Below the pieces are notes generated by a model. That model saw nothing but the letters and a program-made list of their open reading frames with translations, was not told the DNA's origin and did no database searches. 25,630 nucleotides of DNA from positions 1 through 25,630 of the forward strand of contig URGV01000028.1 in NCBI GenBank assembly GCA_900547455.1. The letters are read 5' to 3'. The translations under genes and the position numbers were made by a program. Positions within the stretch are counted from its first letter, which is position 1. The number at the start of each line of letters is the position of its first letter. Below, in pieces: positions 17,419 through 25,519 of this stretch. This DNA comes from an uncultured Oscillospiraceae bacterium. Its GTDB lineage: Bacteria > Bacillota > Clostridia > Oscillospirales > Ruminococcaceae.

Positions 17419-17838
17419 ATGAACCGTCTGTTCCTTTCTGTGCAAAACAAAATGTGCAGCGGCGTTTTTCGCCTGCACAAAGGCGTGCTGGGACTGGTTG
17501 TCCTTGCCGCCCTGCTCATCCTGGGCGCTTTTATGCTGCTTGCTGACCGCGCACAGCCCCAGACCCTCTCCGGGACATGGTACAGCCAGGAGGGGGATTT
17601 CACCCTGCAGGCAGAGGAGGGACAGCTGTGCATCAACGACTTCTGCTTCCCCTTTGAGCGGTCGCTGCCCCTTGTCGACGCCCCCACCCGGGACAATCCC
17701 CAGGGCTTTGTGCTGGAGGCCGGCTCGATGGGCGCCCTGCCCGGCCGCTACTTCTTTGAGGGGGAGCTACTCTATCTGGAGGTCGATTCCCAGCAGAAAA
17801 TCTTCTCCCGCACCCCTCCTGCGGGCACGGCCGCTTAA
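17419..17838 (+). CDS. Small membrane-anchored protein with lipocalin-like C-terminal part
   Basis: The 139-aa product has a basic N-terminus (about 1-20), one membrane helix (about 22-43, VLGLVVLAALLILGAFMLL) and an external domain of about 95 residues beginning LSGTWYSQEGDFTLQAEEG. The GTWYS-x-G-x-x-x-L pattern is seen in small beta-barrel or lipocalin-like extracytoplasmic domains of Firmicutes; the function is unknown. Two cysteines (CINDFC) could form a disulphide. The ATG at 17419 has GGGAGGTG 5 nt upstream; an upstream in-frame ATG at 17395 has none. The stop codon overlaps the stop of the convergent DHHW-like gene by 4 bp (TTAA), so no terminator lies between the two. Confidence 0.75.
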   Translation: MNRLFLSVQNKMCSGVFRLHKGVLGLVVLAALLILGAFMLLADRAQPQTLSGTWYSQEGDFTLQAEEGQLCINDFCFPFERSLPLVDAPTRDNPQGFVLEAGSMGALPGRYFFEGELLYLEVDSQQKIFSRTPPAGTAA

Positions 17839-19004
17839 GAGGCCGCCTGCCCGGCGTCCTGCTGCGTTTCCTCTGCCGGCTGCTCGGTTTGAACGGTCTG
17901 CAGCAGCGCGACCTTTTCCGGGATATCCTCATGGATAAAGGTATCCACCGAGTAGGCGATCAGCAGCCGCTGATACTGCGAGCAATCGATCTGGGCAATC
18001 TGCTCCTCGCTTAGATCCGCCAGGTCCACAAAGCGGATCTGCGAATAGTGCGAGGCCAGAAACGGGATGACCGGCAGCACGCTGTCGTCCCCCACAATCA
18101 GCAGGGTGCTGCGGCTGCGCAGATTGCTGCGGATGGTGATGTCACCGGTGTTGCCGCCGAGGATGACGTCCAGCACCTCCTCCGGCTGTTCGCTCAGCTC
18201 CATCAGCTGCTGCGGGTAGAGCGAGTCGTAGGTGTACGCATACCCGTCGCTGTGGGTCACCGAGTAGGTGCGGTTGTTTTTCTGGTAGCGGTACAGGGCG
18301 ATCACATCCGGCGAGATGTCCTGGTAGGCCGACCGCTGGTAGGTCTCCCCGTAATAGCTGTGGGTGACATACTGGATGTCAAAGTCCTCCTGCGGCCGCG
18401 GGGTGATGTCCAGCCGCTGGGCCAGCACCTCATAGACGCAGTAGGCGCCCAGCGCCGTCAGGTCGGGCGCGGTCTTGTAGTACAGATCCTCCTCAAACCG
18501 GGCAAACAGCGCCGGGTAGACGTCCACCACCGTCGCCTTTCCAAGCAGCTGGTTGTAGGTCTGCTCGATAAACTGCCGCTGGTTAAAGAGGGGGGCCGCC
18601 TGCGGAATCTCGCTCTGCTTGATGGCGCATTTGGTGGGCAGCAGCATGAAATAGGTAGGGATGCGGCTCTGGTCGGAAAAGGCCACCAGCGACTCGATGT
18701 TGCGCTGGGTCTGCTCCTCGTCCGGCTGGCCGATGTCCTCCACCAGGATGTCGTCCCCCACATAGATGCCGTCAAACTCCTTCGCGCCGCCGATCATCTG
18801 CAATTTGACCGCCAGCGACGAGAGCTCGTCCGCAAAGGGGAGGTTCTGCGCCAGCGCCTGCTCAAACTCCTGCAGATAGTCGTCCAGCTGGTAGTAGCGG
18901 TTGAAGGCCGGAAAGCTGCCGCGCCCAAACAGCAGCGCCCAGACCCCCGCCGCGCCCAGCAGCAGCGCCAGAATCAACCCCGGCAAAATCTTTCTTTTGG
19001 ACAC
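17835..19004 (-). CDS. DHHW/AlgX-like extracytoplasmic protein with a degenerate DHHW motif
   Basis: The 389-aa product has an N-terminal membrane anchor (8-27) and an external SGNH/AlgX-like domain: FDGIYVGDDILVEDI near 77-91, FSDQSRIPTYFMLLPTKCAI near 109-128, and YYKTAPDLTALGAYCVYEVLA at 175-195. In the DHHW family the last segment reads Y-Y-x-T-D-H-H-W-T-x-x-G-A-Y. Here the DHHW residues are replaced by APDL (179-182) while the flanks are kept. DHHW proteins work with MBOAT proteins in acylating surface polymers, and the MBOAT gene lies directly upstream (15 nt). The GTG start at 19004 follows GAAAGGGGGGCACCGC. The C-terminal tail is Gln/Glu/Ala-rich. Loss of the motif suggests a changed or non-catalytic role. 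Confidence 0.8.
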   Translation of the reverse strand: MSKRKILPGLILALLLGAAGVWALLFGRGSFPAFNRYYQLDDYLQEFEQALAQNLPFADELSSLAVKLQMIGGAKEFDGIYVGDDILVEDIGQPDEEQTQRNIESLVAFSDQSRIPTYFMLLPTKCAIKQSEIPQAAPLFNQRQFIEQTYNQLLGKATVVDVYPALFARFEEDLYYKTAPDLTALGAYCVYEVLAQRLDITPRPQEDFDIQYVTHSYYGETYQRSAYQDISPDVIALYRYQKNNRTYSVTHSDGYAYTYDSLYPQQLMELSEQPEEVLDVILGGNTGDITIRSNLRSRSTLLIVGDDSVLPVIPFLASHYSQIRFVDLADLSEEQIAQIDCSQYQRLLIAYSVDTFIHEDIPEKVALLQTVQTEQPAEETQQDAGQAAS

Positions 19005-19019
19005 GCGGTGCCCCCCTTT

Positions 19020-20354
19020 CTATACACAAAATGAAACCGCCGCCACAAAGATGCCAAGGTACACCGCCAGCCCCAGCGCGTCCAGCAGCTTTGGCCAGCG
19101 GGAACGCACCGTCTTTCCCAGCAGCCCTGTCAGGCTGGTGGCAAAGAAAAAGCTGAGCAGGATGACCAGGTAGTTTGTGGTCAGGATGTAATAGATGTCG
19201 CTGTTCCAAAACGGCAGGCCGTTTAAGCCGAACATGCTGCGGATATAGGTCCCGGTCATCCGCAGCGTCCCGCCGGAAAAGATGGTGAAGGAAAACATGA
19301 CCACCACAAAGGTGTATATCCTGTCCACAATCGGCGGCATGCGCACCAGAAAGCGCATCAGAAAATACCGCTCCAGCAAAATGAAGGCCGCAAAGTAGAC
19401 GCCCCACACCAGATAGTTTAACCGCAGCCCAAACCAGACGCCCATCAGCATGGTGGTCAGCAGGGTGTTGACGATGGTGGAGAGCACGCCGTTTGTGTCC
19501 GCGCCCAGAAAGATGTAGACATAGCGGTTGATGAACTTGGTGACGGTGATGTTGAAGCGGTTAAAAAAGTCGGAGACGGTGCGCGACTGGAACGGATAAT
19601 GGAAGTTTTCCGGAAAGTCCATCCCCAGCAGGTTTGCCAGCCCCCGCGCCATGTCGCAGTAGCCGGTCAGGGTGTAGTAGAGCGAAAAGGTGGAGACGAT
19701 GATGAACACCCAGGTGGACAGCACCGTCTGGGAGGCGTCGGGAAGCTGCTCGATGGCCTGCTGCACCGCCGCGTTGCCCTGCGCCAGAATGACCAGCTTG
19801 GCTAAACCCCCGACATAAAACTTCACCCCGGTCTTGACCCGCTGCAGCCCCAGCTCCCGGTGCTGCCACTGCTCTTTGAGCTCGGTGTACTGCACAATCG
19901 GGCCGGCCTGCAGCTTGCCAAAGAAGGTGGTGAAGAGCAGAAAGTCGATGAGGCTGCCGTCAAAATATTCGTCGCCGTTGTAGACGTCGATGACATAGCC
20001 CATCGAGGTGACGGTGTAGACCATCAGCCCCAGCGGCATCGGGAACCACCCCAGCTGGGAGCCCGCCATCGACACCACCATCAGCAGGATGTTCTTGATG
20101 ATGCTGCCCCAGAAAAAAAGCCTGCGCCCCTTCATCTGCACGGTGGAGCGGACAAGCTTTGCGCACACGCCATAGTCCAGCAGCAGCGAGCAGAGCATCA
20201 GCGGCAGAAAGCGCAGGTCCCCCAGCGCGTAAAACATGAGCGACGCCGCCACCAGCACGCCGTTTTTGCACCGCTGCGGCGCAAGGGTAAAGCAGAGCAG
20301 CACCGCCGGCAAAAACAAAAACGAAAAGCTCAATGTGTCCAGATCGAAGGTCAT
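19020..20354 (-). CDS. MBOAT family membrane protein (AlgI-like) lacking both catalytic-site histidines
   Basis: The 444-aa polytopic protein follows the AlgI/DltB plan: FGKLQAGPIVQYTEL (145-159), DMARGLANLLGMDFPENFHYPF (234-255), SDFFNRFNITVTKFINRYVY (261-280) and MGVWFGLRLNYLVWGVY (304-320). In acyl-transferring members these read F-W-x-R-W-H-I-T and G-x-W-H-G. Here the histidines are N268 and F308, and both tryptophans of the first motif are phenylalanine (F264, F267). His322 of AlgI, the WHG histidine, is known to be essential, so this protein is unlikely to be a standard O-acyltransferase. The ATG overlaps the stop of the Toprim gene (ATGA), indicating translational coupling. Its partner, the DHHW-like protein, has also lost its motif. 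Confidence 0.88.
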   Translation of the reverse strand: MTFDLDTLSFSFLFLPAVLLCFTLAPQRCKNGVLVAASLMFYALGDLRFLPLMLCSLLLDYGVCAKLVRSTVQMKGRRLFFWGSIIKNILLMVVSMAGSQLGWFPMPLGLMVYTVTSMGYVIDVYNGDEYFDGSLIDFLLFTTFFGKLQAGPIVQYTELKEQWQHRELGLQRVKTGVKFYVGGLAKLVILAQGNAAVQQAIEQLPDASQTVLSTWVFIIVSTFSLYYTLTGYCDMARGLANLLGMDFPENFHYPFQSRTVSDFFNRFNITVTKFINRYVYIFLGADTNGVLSTIVNTLLTTMLMGVWFGLRLNYLVWGVYFAAFILLERYFLMRFLVRMPPIVDRIYTFVVVMFSFTIFSGGTLRMTGTYIRSMFGLNGLPFWNSDIYYILTTNYLVILLSFFFATSLTGLLGKTVRSRWPKLLDALGLAVYLGIFVAAVSFCV

Positions 20355-20950
20355 TGTTCACCCTCCCCGAAAAGCGAAGCGCAGAGCCGGTACAACTCCT
20401 CGCGACTGTACAGCGACGCCAGCACCGTCACCAGGGCGTTGGCGCTCAGGTGCTCGGGCAGCTCCAGGCGCTTCATCAGCTTTGCGCGGCGCACAGCACT
20501 CTGCGCCCCTCCGCTGAGCCCCAGCTCAAACAGGTCGAGCTTGGTGATGGGGTCGGCTCTTTCCTGCACTTCCCTCACTCCGATGCCTGCCTTCTCCAGG
20601 GCCTTGAGCAGCACCGCTTCCGGGATGCCCTCCACCCCCAGCTTGCCCTCCCTGGAGGGGTGCTGCTTGCGCCTCTCCTTGCCGTAGAGGTCGGGGATGT
20701 AGACATCGACGATGTTCTCCTTGCCGCAGATGCTGCGCAGAAAGGAGCGGATCTGAAAGCCGGCGGCGTCCGAATCGGTCAGCACCGCCAGGCCCTGCTT
20801 TTTGGCCAGGGCGCGCAGCATCTGCTGCATCTCCTTGTCCTTGTAGATGCGAAAGCCGCCGGTGCAGAGAATCACCCCGTCGATGAGGCCGCCCAGTTTG
20901 ATCTTGTCGTATTTTCCCTCCACCACAATGGCGCGGTCGGTGTGTATCAT
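20351..20950 (-). CDS. RNase M5-like Toprim protein (DUF4093 type)
   Basis: The 199-aa product has an N-terminal Toprim domain with the catalytic glutamate E11 (AIVVEGKYDK) and the DxD pair D59/D61 (LTDSDAAG), followed by PDLYGKERRK and a helical C-terminal domain. This is the layout of ribonuclease M5 (RnmV), which matures 5S rRNA in Firmicutes, and of related DUF4093 proteins. Which of the two it is cannot be settled here. The start ATG 20950 has AAGGAG 7 nt upstream; a longer frame to 21016 overlaps holA and has no such site. It sits between holA and the MBOAT gene in one operon. Confidence 0.85.
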   Translation of the reverse strand: MIHTDRAIVVEGKYDKIKLGGLIDGVILCTGGFRIYKDKEMQQMLRALAKKQGLAVLTDSDAAGFQIRSFLRSICGKENIVDVYIPDLYGKERRKQHPSREGKLGVEGIPEAVLLKALEKAGIGVREVQERADPITKLDLFELGLSGGAQSAVRRAKLMKRLELPEHLSANALVTVLASLYSREELYRLCASLFGEGEQ

Positions 20951-20972
20951 CGGTTTTCTCCTTTGCGTTGTC

Positions 20973-22064
20973 TTAACGATTTGCCGCGGCTCCTTCCCGC
21001 CCTGAGGCGATGACAAACAGCTCGGTCACCGCCTGCTCAAGCAGGATGCGGCTGTCGGCGCGGCTGGTCTTTAACCGGTAGTCGGTCTGCGCCAGGTACT
21101 GGATGGAGTCGCGCAGCACCGGCAGCGGGTACTTCTGGCAGTCGCGCAGGCTGTTGCGCACCACAAAGTCCCGGCCCCGGTAGGAAAAGTTCTGCTTGAT
21201 CTCGCTCTCCCCCGCCCCCATGCTGCGGGCGGTTTTGGCGACGTACAGGTCGATATAGGCCCCGGAGAGCGCCGCGAGGATGGCCGTCGGCTGATAGCGC
21301 AGATAGAGCAGGTCCTCCACAATCCGCATCGCCTTCTCAAAGCGGTCGGCCAGAATCGCCTTGGCCAGGTCGTACACCGAGCCGCTGACCGTCTTGCAGG
21401 TGACCTCCTCGATGATCTGCGCGGTCACTTTAACCGGGTGGGCGCTGTCTGCGCCGTGCTTGGCCTGCATATAAGCCGCGAGCTTTTCCAGCTCCCCCGA
21501 GAGGGTGAGCATGTTGCGCTCGCAGCGCTCGGCCAGCATCTCGCAGTCCTCGCGGGCGATGGTGCAGCCCCGCGGCTCCAGCCGGGAGCGGATAAAGCGC
21601 ACCAGGTCGGACATCGACCGCCGCTTTAATTCCAGCACCGCCCCGGCCCTGTCGCACAGGGCGATCAGCTTTTTGGCGCCCGCGCTTTTCTTGGCGGAAA
21701 AGTCCTCCTTGTCCACCACCAGAATCAGCACGGTGGTCTCCGGCGGGTCCTCCAGCAGGCGGGTGAGCTTTTCCTTATCTGCGGCGAGCATCCCCTCAAA
21801 GTCAAACTTCTCCACCACCACGCAGCGCTGCCCGGCCAGAAAGGGCAGCGACTCGCAGGCTTCGATGAGCCGGTCTACCTCCAGCTCGCCGCCGTCGAAG
21901 CGGTGGAAGTTAAATTCCTCAAACTGTTCCGGCGAGGCCAGGCGGACCAGCCGCTTGAGATACAGCTCCTTGAGGTACTTCTCCTCCCCGTACAGCAGAT
22001 AGACCCGGTAGAGATGCCCGAGCTTGATGTGCTGCAGCAGCTGGTTTTCCTCCTGAAAGATCAT
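20973..22064 (-). CDS. holA: DNA polymerase III delta subunit
   Basis: The 363-aa product is the clamp-loader delta subunit. It begins MIFQEENQLLQHIKLGHLYR and has the degenerate nucleotide-binding start VYLLYGEEKYLKELYLKRLV, as in HolA, which lacks a true P-loop. It also has FNFHRFDGGELEVDRLIEAC, the LPFLAGQRCVVVEKFDF segment, and the C-terminal collar domain with LRYQPTAILAALSGAYIDLY. It opens the beta clamp during loading. Start ATG 22064 follows AAAGGCGGGAACAGG; upstream in-frame extension would overlap comEC. HolA directly after comEC is a common Firmicutes arrangement. Confidence 0.95.
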   Translation of the reverse strand: MIFQEENQLLQHIKLGHLYRVYLLYGEEKYLKELYLKRLVRLASPEQFEEFNFHRFDGGELEVDRLIEACESLPFLAGQRCVVVEKFDFEGMLAADKEKLTRLLEDPPETTVLILVVDKEDFSAKKSAGAKKLIALCDRAGAVLELKRRSMSDLVRFIRSRLEPRGCTIAREDCEMLAERCERNMLTLSGELEKLAAYMQAKHGADSAHPVKVTAQIIEEVTCKTVSGSVYDLAKAILADRFEKAMRIVEDLLYLRYQPTAILAALSGAYIDLYVAKTARSMGAGESEIKQNFSYRGRDFVVRNSLRDCQKYPLPVLRDSIQYLAQTDYRLKTSRADSRILLEQAVTELFVIASGREGAAANR

Positions 22065-22087
22065 CCTGTTCCCGCCTTTCCTGTGTC

Positions 22088-24283
22088 TCAGACACTTGTC
22101 GCCTGCCATTCGATTTTGAGGACCGGGTTTTGCTGCAGGGTGTCGAACACCCCCATCCCCGGCCCCTCGCGCAGCCAGATGCCATTCGGGCTCAGCACCG
22201 CGTCGCAGGCTTCCTGTTTTATTATAGCATAATTCTGCCCGGTTTTTAACAGTTTTTTCTCCCCGGCCAAAATCTCCACCCCGTCCGCTGTCTGCCGCAG
22301 CGTGACGCCGCCCAAAAGCTCCAGCTGGATGCCCGCCGGGTCAAGGACCTCCTGCTCCCCCACCGCCCGCCGGATGTGGGCGGAAAAGCTGCCCTGCTGC
22401 GGCGCGGCCACCACCTTTGCGGGGAAGGCCTGCAGCAGCAGGTCGATGCCCTGGCTGTCGCCGGTGTCCTCCGCGGTGCAGCAGAGGGCCTCCAGGCTGC
22501 GCACCCGCTGGCAGCGCAGGATGGTCTCGATCTGCCCGGCCTCATAGTCGCTGGCGATGTTCCCGATCACCGCGCCCTGCCCGTCCCGGGTGAGCACCAG
22601 GGCGTTGCCGGTCGCAAAGATGTGCAGCACCCCCTGCGCGGCAAGCAAACTGCCCAGCTGCACCACACTCAGGCACAGCGCCGAGCAGGCCAGCAAACAG
22701 GCCCCGCGCCGCCTGCGCTGCAGGACGGTGAGCTTGCCAAAGCCGCGCACCGCCAGCACCAGCAGCGCCACCAGCACAAAGCCGCAGAGCACCGCCGGCA
22801 GCCCGTCCGCAAAAAAGAGCGCACCCGGCAGCAAGGCGACCGCCCGGCTGCACAGCAGAATCCACCGGGCAAACAGCCCCGCCACCCCTGCCAGCACCCT
22901 TGCCGCCAGCAGAAGGATGGTCAGCCCGACTGCGTCGAACAGGTACTTTAGCAGGATGGAGAGCATCGACAGAATCATCAGCGGGGACACCGCCCACAGC
23001 GCCAGCACCGACGACAGCACGCTCCACACCGCCGCCGACTGAAAATAAAAGAGCATCAGCGGCAGCGAAAAGACGGTCGCGGCAATCGAGGCGGCGACGG
23101 TGGCGCAGACGCCCCGCAGCTGCCACGAGCGTTTCCCCGCCCTGCCCAGCAGGAAGGCCACCGGTCTGAGCTGCTCGAGCATCCGGGTCAGCGGCGAGGT
23201 GCACAGCAGAATCCCCAGCGTGACCCAGAAGGAGAGCTGAAAGGACACCGAATAGAGCGAAAAGGGCGAGAACGCCACAATCGCCACCGCCGAAACAGCC
23301 AGCGCCGAAAGCGCGTCCCGCTCCCGGTGCAGCAGCAGGCCCACCGCGGACAGGGTGGCCATCAGCCCGGCACGCACCGCCGAGGGGGCAAACTGCGCCA
23401 GGGCGATATAGCCCCAGACCGGCAGCAGCGCCAGAAGCCCGGTGAAGCGCCGGAGGTTGTCCTCCCCGCGGGAGAAAACCCCGGTGCAAAAGGAGGCCAG
23501 CAGGCTGATGTGGATGCCCGAGACCGAGAGGATGTGCACCAGCCCCGCCTCCTCCAGCATCTGCGCAAAGTGCCGGTCGATCTCTTCCCGCTCGCCGAAC
23601 AGCACCCCCTCCACCATCCCCAGCACCGGGGCGTCATAGAGGCTGTCCGCCGCCGCCAGCATCCGCCCGCGGACGGTTTGATGCTTCTGTGTGCGGCGCA
23701 GGGTTCCTTCCTCTGTAAAGGCATAGAAGAAGATGTTTCGGCTGCGGTCGTCATTTTCAATCTCGGTCTGCAGCCGGGCGGTCAGCTCCATCCGGTCGCC
23801 CTCGTCGGCCGCCGGTTCCTCCAGGCTGTAGACCCTGCCCTTGAGGCCGGACGGCAGCGCGCCCTGCCCCACCGTGCGCACCAGGTATCTGCTGCCGTAG
23901 TCCATGACGTCGCACGCCAGCACCTCTACCTGCAGGGCAGTCTCCTGACCATCCGCCGCGCGCACCGCCGGCAGCACCCGCTCCAGCGAGCAGAACACCA
24001 CCAGCACCGCCGCGCCGGACGAGAGCAGCACCAGCACAATCCGGCAGCGCCAGACCTCCCGTTTGCAGCCAAACTGCGCCGCCAGAGCGGCCGCCAGCGG
24101 CGCCAGCAGCAGCATCCCCAGACAGAAGATGCGCTTCCCGGGCGATTGCTGCGGCAGCATCCACCCCTGGTACAGCGGGAGGAAGAGGGCCGTTGTCCCC
24201 AAAAAGGAGGCGGCGGCAAGGCAGGCGGGGCGCTTCATTTCCCACCGGGAGGCTCCCGGTTTTGCCGCAGTGAACCCTTCCAT
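22088..24283 (-). CDS. comEC: ComEC/Rec2 DNA uptake channel with a degenerate C-terminal metallo-beta-lactamase-like domain
   Basis: The 731-aa protein has N-terminal membrane helices, an external OB-like DUF4131 part (about 115-195), the competence core with VHILSVSGIHISLL (249-262) and many helices to about 515. A C-terminal domain (552-731) starts at VLHIFATGNALVLTRDGQGA. The core forms the channel that brings single-stranded DNA into the cell. The C-terminal part should hold the H-x-H-x-D-H metal motif (T-H-P-H-A-D-H-I-G-G). At that place this protein has CCTAEDTGDSQGID (601-614), so the ligands are lost and nuclease activity is unlikely. The ATG at 24283 has AAGGGGG 9 nt upstream. It lies 24 nt after a small lipoprotein gene and is followed by holA. 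Confidence 0.92.
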   Translation of the reverse strand: MEGFTAAKPGASRWEMKRPACLAAASFLGTTALFLPLYQGWMLPQQSPGKRIFCLGMLLLAPLAAALAAQFGCKREVWRCRIVLVLLSSGAAVLVVFCSLERVLPAVRAADGQETALQVEVLACDVMDYGSRYLVRTVGQGALPSGLKGRVYSLEEPAADEGDRMELTARLQTEIENDDRSRNIFFYAFTEEGTLRRTQKHQTVRGRMLAAADSLYDAPVLGMVEGVLFGEREEIDRHFAQMLEEAGLVHILSVSGIHISLLASFCTGVFSRGEDNLRRFTGLLALLPVWGYIALAQFAPSAVRAGLMATLSAVGLLLHRERDALSALAVSAVAIVAFSPFSLYSVSFQLSFWVTLGILLCTSPLTRMLEQLRPVAFLLGRAGKRSWQLRGVCATVAASIAATVFSLPLMLFYFQSAAVWSVLSSVLALWAVSPLMILSMLSILLKYLFDAVGLTILLLAARVLAGVAGLFARWILLCSRAVALLPGALFFADGLPAVLCGFVLVALLVLAVRGFGKLTVLQRRRRGACLLACSALCLSVVQLGSLLAAQGVLHIFATGNALVLTRDGQGAVIGNIASDYEAGQIETILRCQRVRSLEALCCTAEDTGDSQGIDLLLQAFPAKVVAAPQQGSFSAHIRRAVGEQEVLDPAGIQLELLGGVTLRQTADGVEILAGEKKLLKTGQNYAIIKQEACDAVLSPNGIWLREGPGMGVFDTLQQNPVLKIEWQATSV

Positions 24284-24307
24284 CTTGCCATTCCCCCTTA
24301 ATACGGT

Positions 24308-24556
24308 TTAAGAATCCTCTGCCTCTGCATCTTCGGTCTGTGCCAGACCGCTTTGCTCCAGCAGGTCGGGCGGGAGGCTGCTGACCGCCCGCTGCTGCTC
24401 CTCTGGCAGCGCGTTGTACCAGTCCAGCCAGTCCAGTGTCTCCTCGGACAGGCCGTCTGCATCGACCCAACGGTCGCCAAAGCGGACCTGCCGCCCGCAT
24501 CCGCTCAAGAAAAGCAGAAGCGCCAGCGTCATCCAAACAAGATTGCGCATTTTCAT
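24308..24556 (-). CDS. Small lipoprotein (82 aa)
   Basis: The 82-aa product has a signal peptide MKMRNLVWMTLALLLFLSGC with lipobox LSGC (C20), and an acidic mature part of about 60 residues containing GDRWVDADGLSEETLDWLDW, YNALPEEQQRAVSSLPPDL and an Asp/Glu-rich tail. I do not recognise a family. The start ATG at 24556 follows AAGGAGGCGCACCCG. It is the first gene of the operon that continues with comEC, holA, the Toprim protein, MBOAT and the DHHW-like gene. A role near the competence channel is possible only by position. Confidence 0.8.
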   Translation of the reverse strand: MKMRNLVWMTLALLLFLSGCGRQVRFGDRWVDADGLSEETLDWLDWYNALPEEQQRAVSSLPPDLLEQSGLAQTEDAEAEDS

Positions 24557-24599
24557 CGGGTGCGCCTCCTTCCCTTCTTCTTTTTTACTTCTATCAAAA

Positions 24600-24628
24600 A
24601 GAATACCATACTGCCCGGCGCAACGCAA
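24600..24628 (-). promoter_or_regulatory. Promoter of the lipoprotein-comEC-holA operon
   Basis: On the minus strand there is a -35 TTGCGT (24623-24628), 17 bp spacing and -10 TATTCT (24600-24605) with an extended TGG before it. The predicted start near 24593 is about 37 nt upstream of the first ATG. Confidence 0.65.
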
Positions 24629-25060
24629 GAGGGGGCAGGGGGGTGGGGGCCCTGCACTCCCCTTTTTTTCTCTCCCTGCCTTCCCCGGGAGGGGTTTTGC
24701 GGGGGCGGGGGCCCCAGCGGCCAACGATATGCGGGCGCTCCGCCCCGCGCCCCGGGTGACTTTCGTTTCACGACGAAAGTCACCAAAGGCGTGCCGGGGC
24801 TGTGCCCCTGGACCCCGGTGCGTGGTTACCGCACTTTCCGCGCTCGCTCCGCTTTGCTCCGGCTCGCGCCGTGCTGCCTTCTACGTTTTTACCGGCAGCC
24901 TTGCAAGCGCGGCAGCATGGGGGACACATTCCCCCGCGGCTCTCGCCGCCCCCCTTTGGGACACTGATAGCTTGCGGTTTCCCTTTCCCTTATTCAGGAA
25001 AAAAACTGCTGCGAGCCCGGTGGGGAGCACAGGCCGTACATAACAGAAGGGGACCGATTA
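24629..25060. other. GC-rich non-coding stretch with strong hairpins
   Basis: No credible gene is visible on either strand; the open frames lack ribosome binding sites and show low-complexity composition. It holds a G-quadruplex-type run of four G-tracts on the plus strand (24687-24711). It also has a perfect 12-bp hairpin GGTGACTTTCGT (24755-24766) with ACGAAAGTCACC (24773-24784), GGGGC/GCCCC (24796-24808) nested in CCGGGG/CCCCGG (24794-24818), and GTGCG/CGCAC (24820-24835). The sequence TTTGGTGACTTTC at the very end of the window repeats the start of the 12-bp hairpin, suggesting a repeat family. Confidence 0.6.
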
Positions 25061-25066
25061 GGGCGC

Positions 25067-25341
25067 GGAAACGAACTCTGGAAACGAAGGGTAAAACACT
25101 TTTCTATATACCATATTCTATAAATCTTTTTTTAATAGAAATAGTAGTTTTTCGTTTCCAGAAGGCTGATAAATGGCGCAGTTAAGCCATTTGTTGCGGA
25201 AACGAAGTCGGAAACGAACTGGAAACCAACCGGAAGCGAACTCCAAACTGGCTGTAAACTTTATGAACAAATTGTTTCTGGTTCGTGACATTATTGGATT
25301 GAGTCTCCTTCCGTCCCCTCCGTTTCCGCCACTTCGTTTCC
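25067..25341. repeat. GGAAACGAA repeat cluster around an AT-rich core
   Basis: Exact forward copies of GGAAACGAA start at 25067, 25080, 25198 and 25210. Variants GGAAACCAA and GGAAGCGAA follow at 25221 and 25232. Inverted copies TTCGTTTCC are at 25151-25159 and 25333-25341. The four from 25198 to 25240 are spaced 12, 11 and 11 bp, one helical turn. Between 25094 and 25150 lies an AT-rich stretch flanked by forward copies on the left and an inverted copy on the right. No gene is seen here. The layout resembles iterons or clustered operators; which it is cannot be told. Confidence 0.75.
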
Positions 25342-25519
25342 AAAAACCCCCTTCACCTATACCCCGAATCGCCCCCAAAGTTGCATCCAAACGTGCAACT
25401 AAATGCTCCCGCGCCACGGATTGAAAGCAGAATATTTCTCTTGCTTAAAGCCTAGGGCGACGGCGCAGCCAATTGCCCGCACCACCTCAAAGTGGCAAAT
25501 CCATCTGCATCAGTGGCAG

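Noticed and set aside
25198..25240. Short CRISPR-like repeats
   Set aside because: The repeat is 9 bp with gaps of 2-3 bp, far too short for CRISPR repeats and spacers.
24353..25424. Several open frames of 60-200 codons upstream of the lipoprotein gene
   Set aside because: They run through hairpins and repeats, show low-complexity composition, lack ribosome binding sites and resemble no family.
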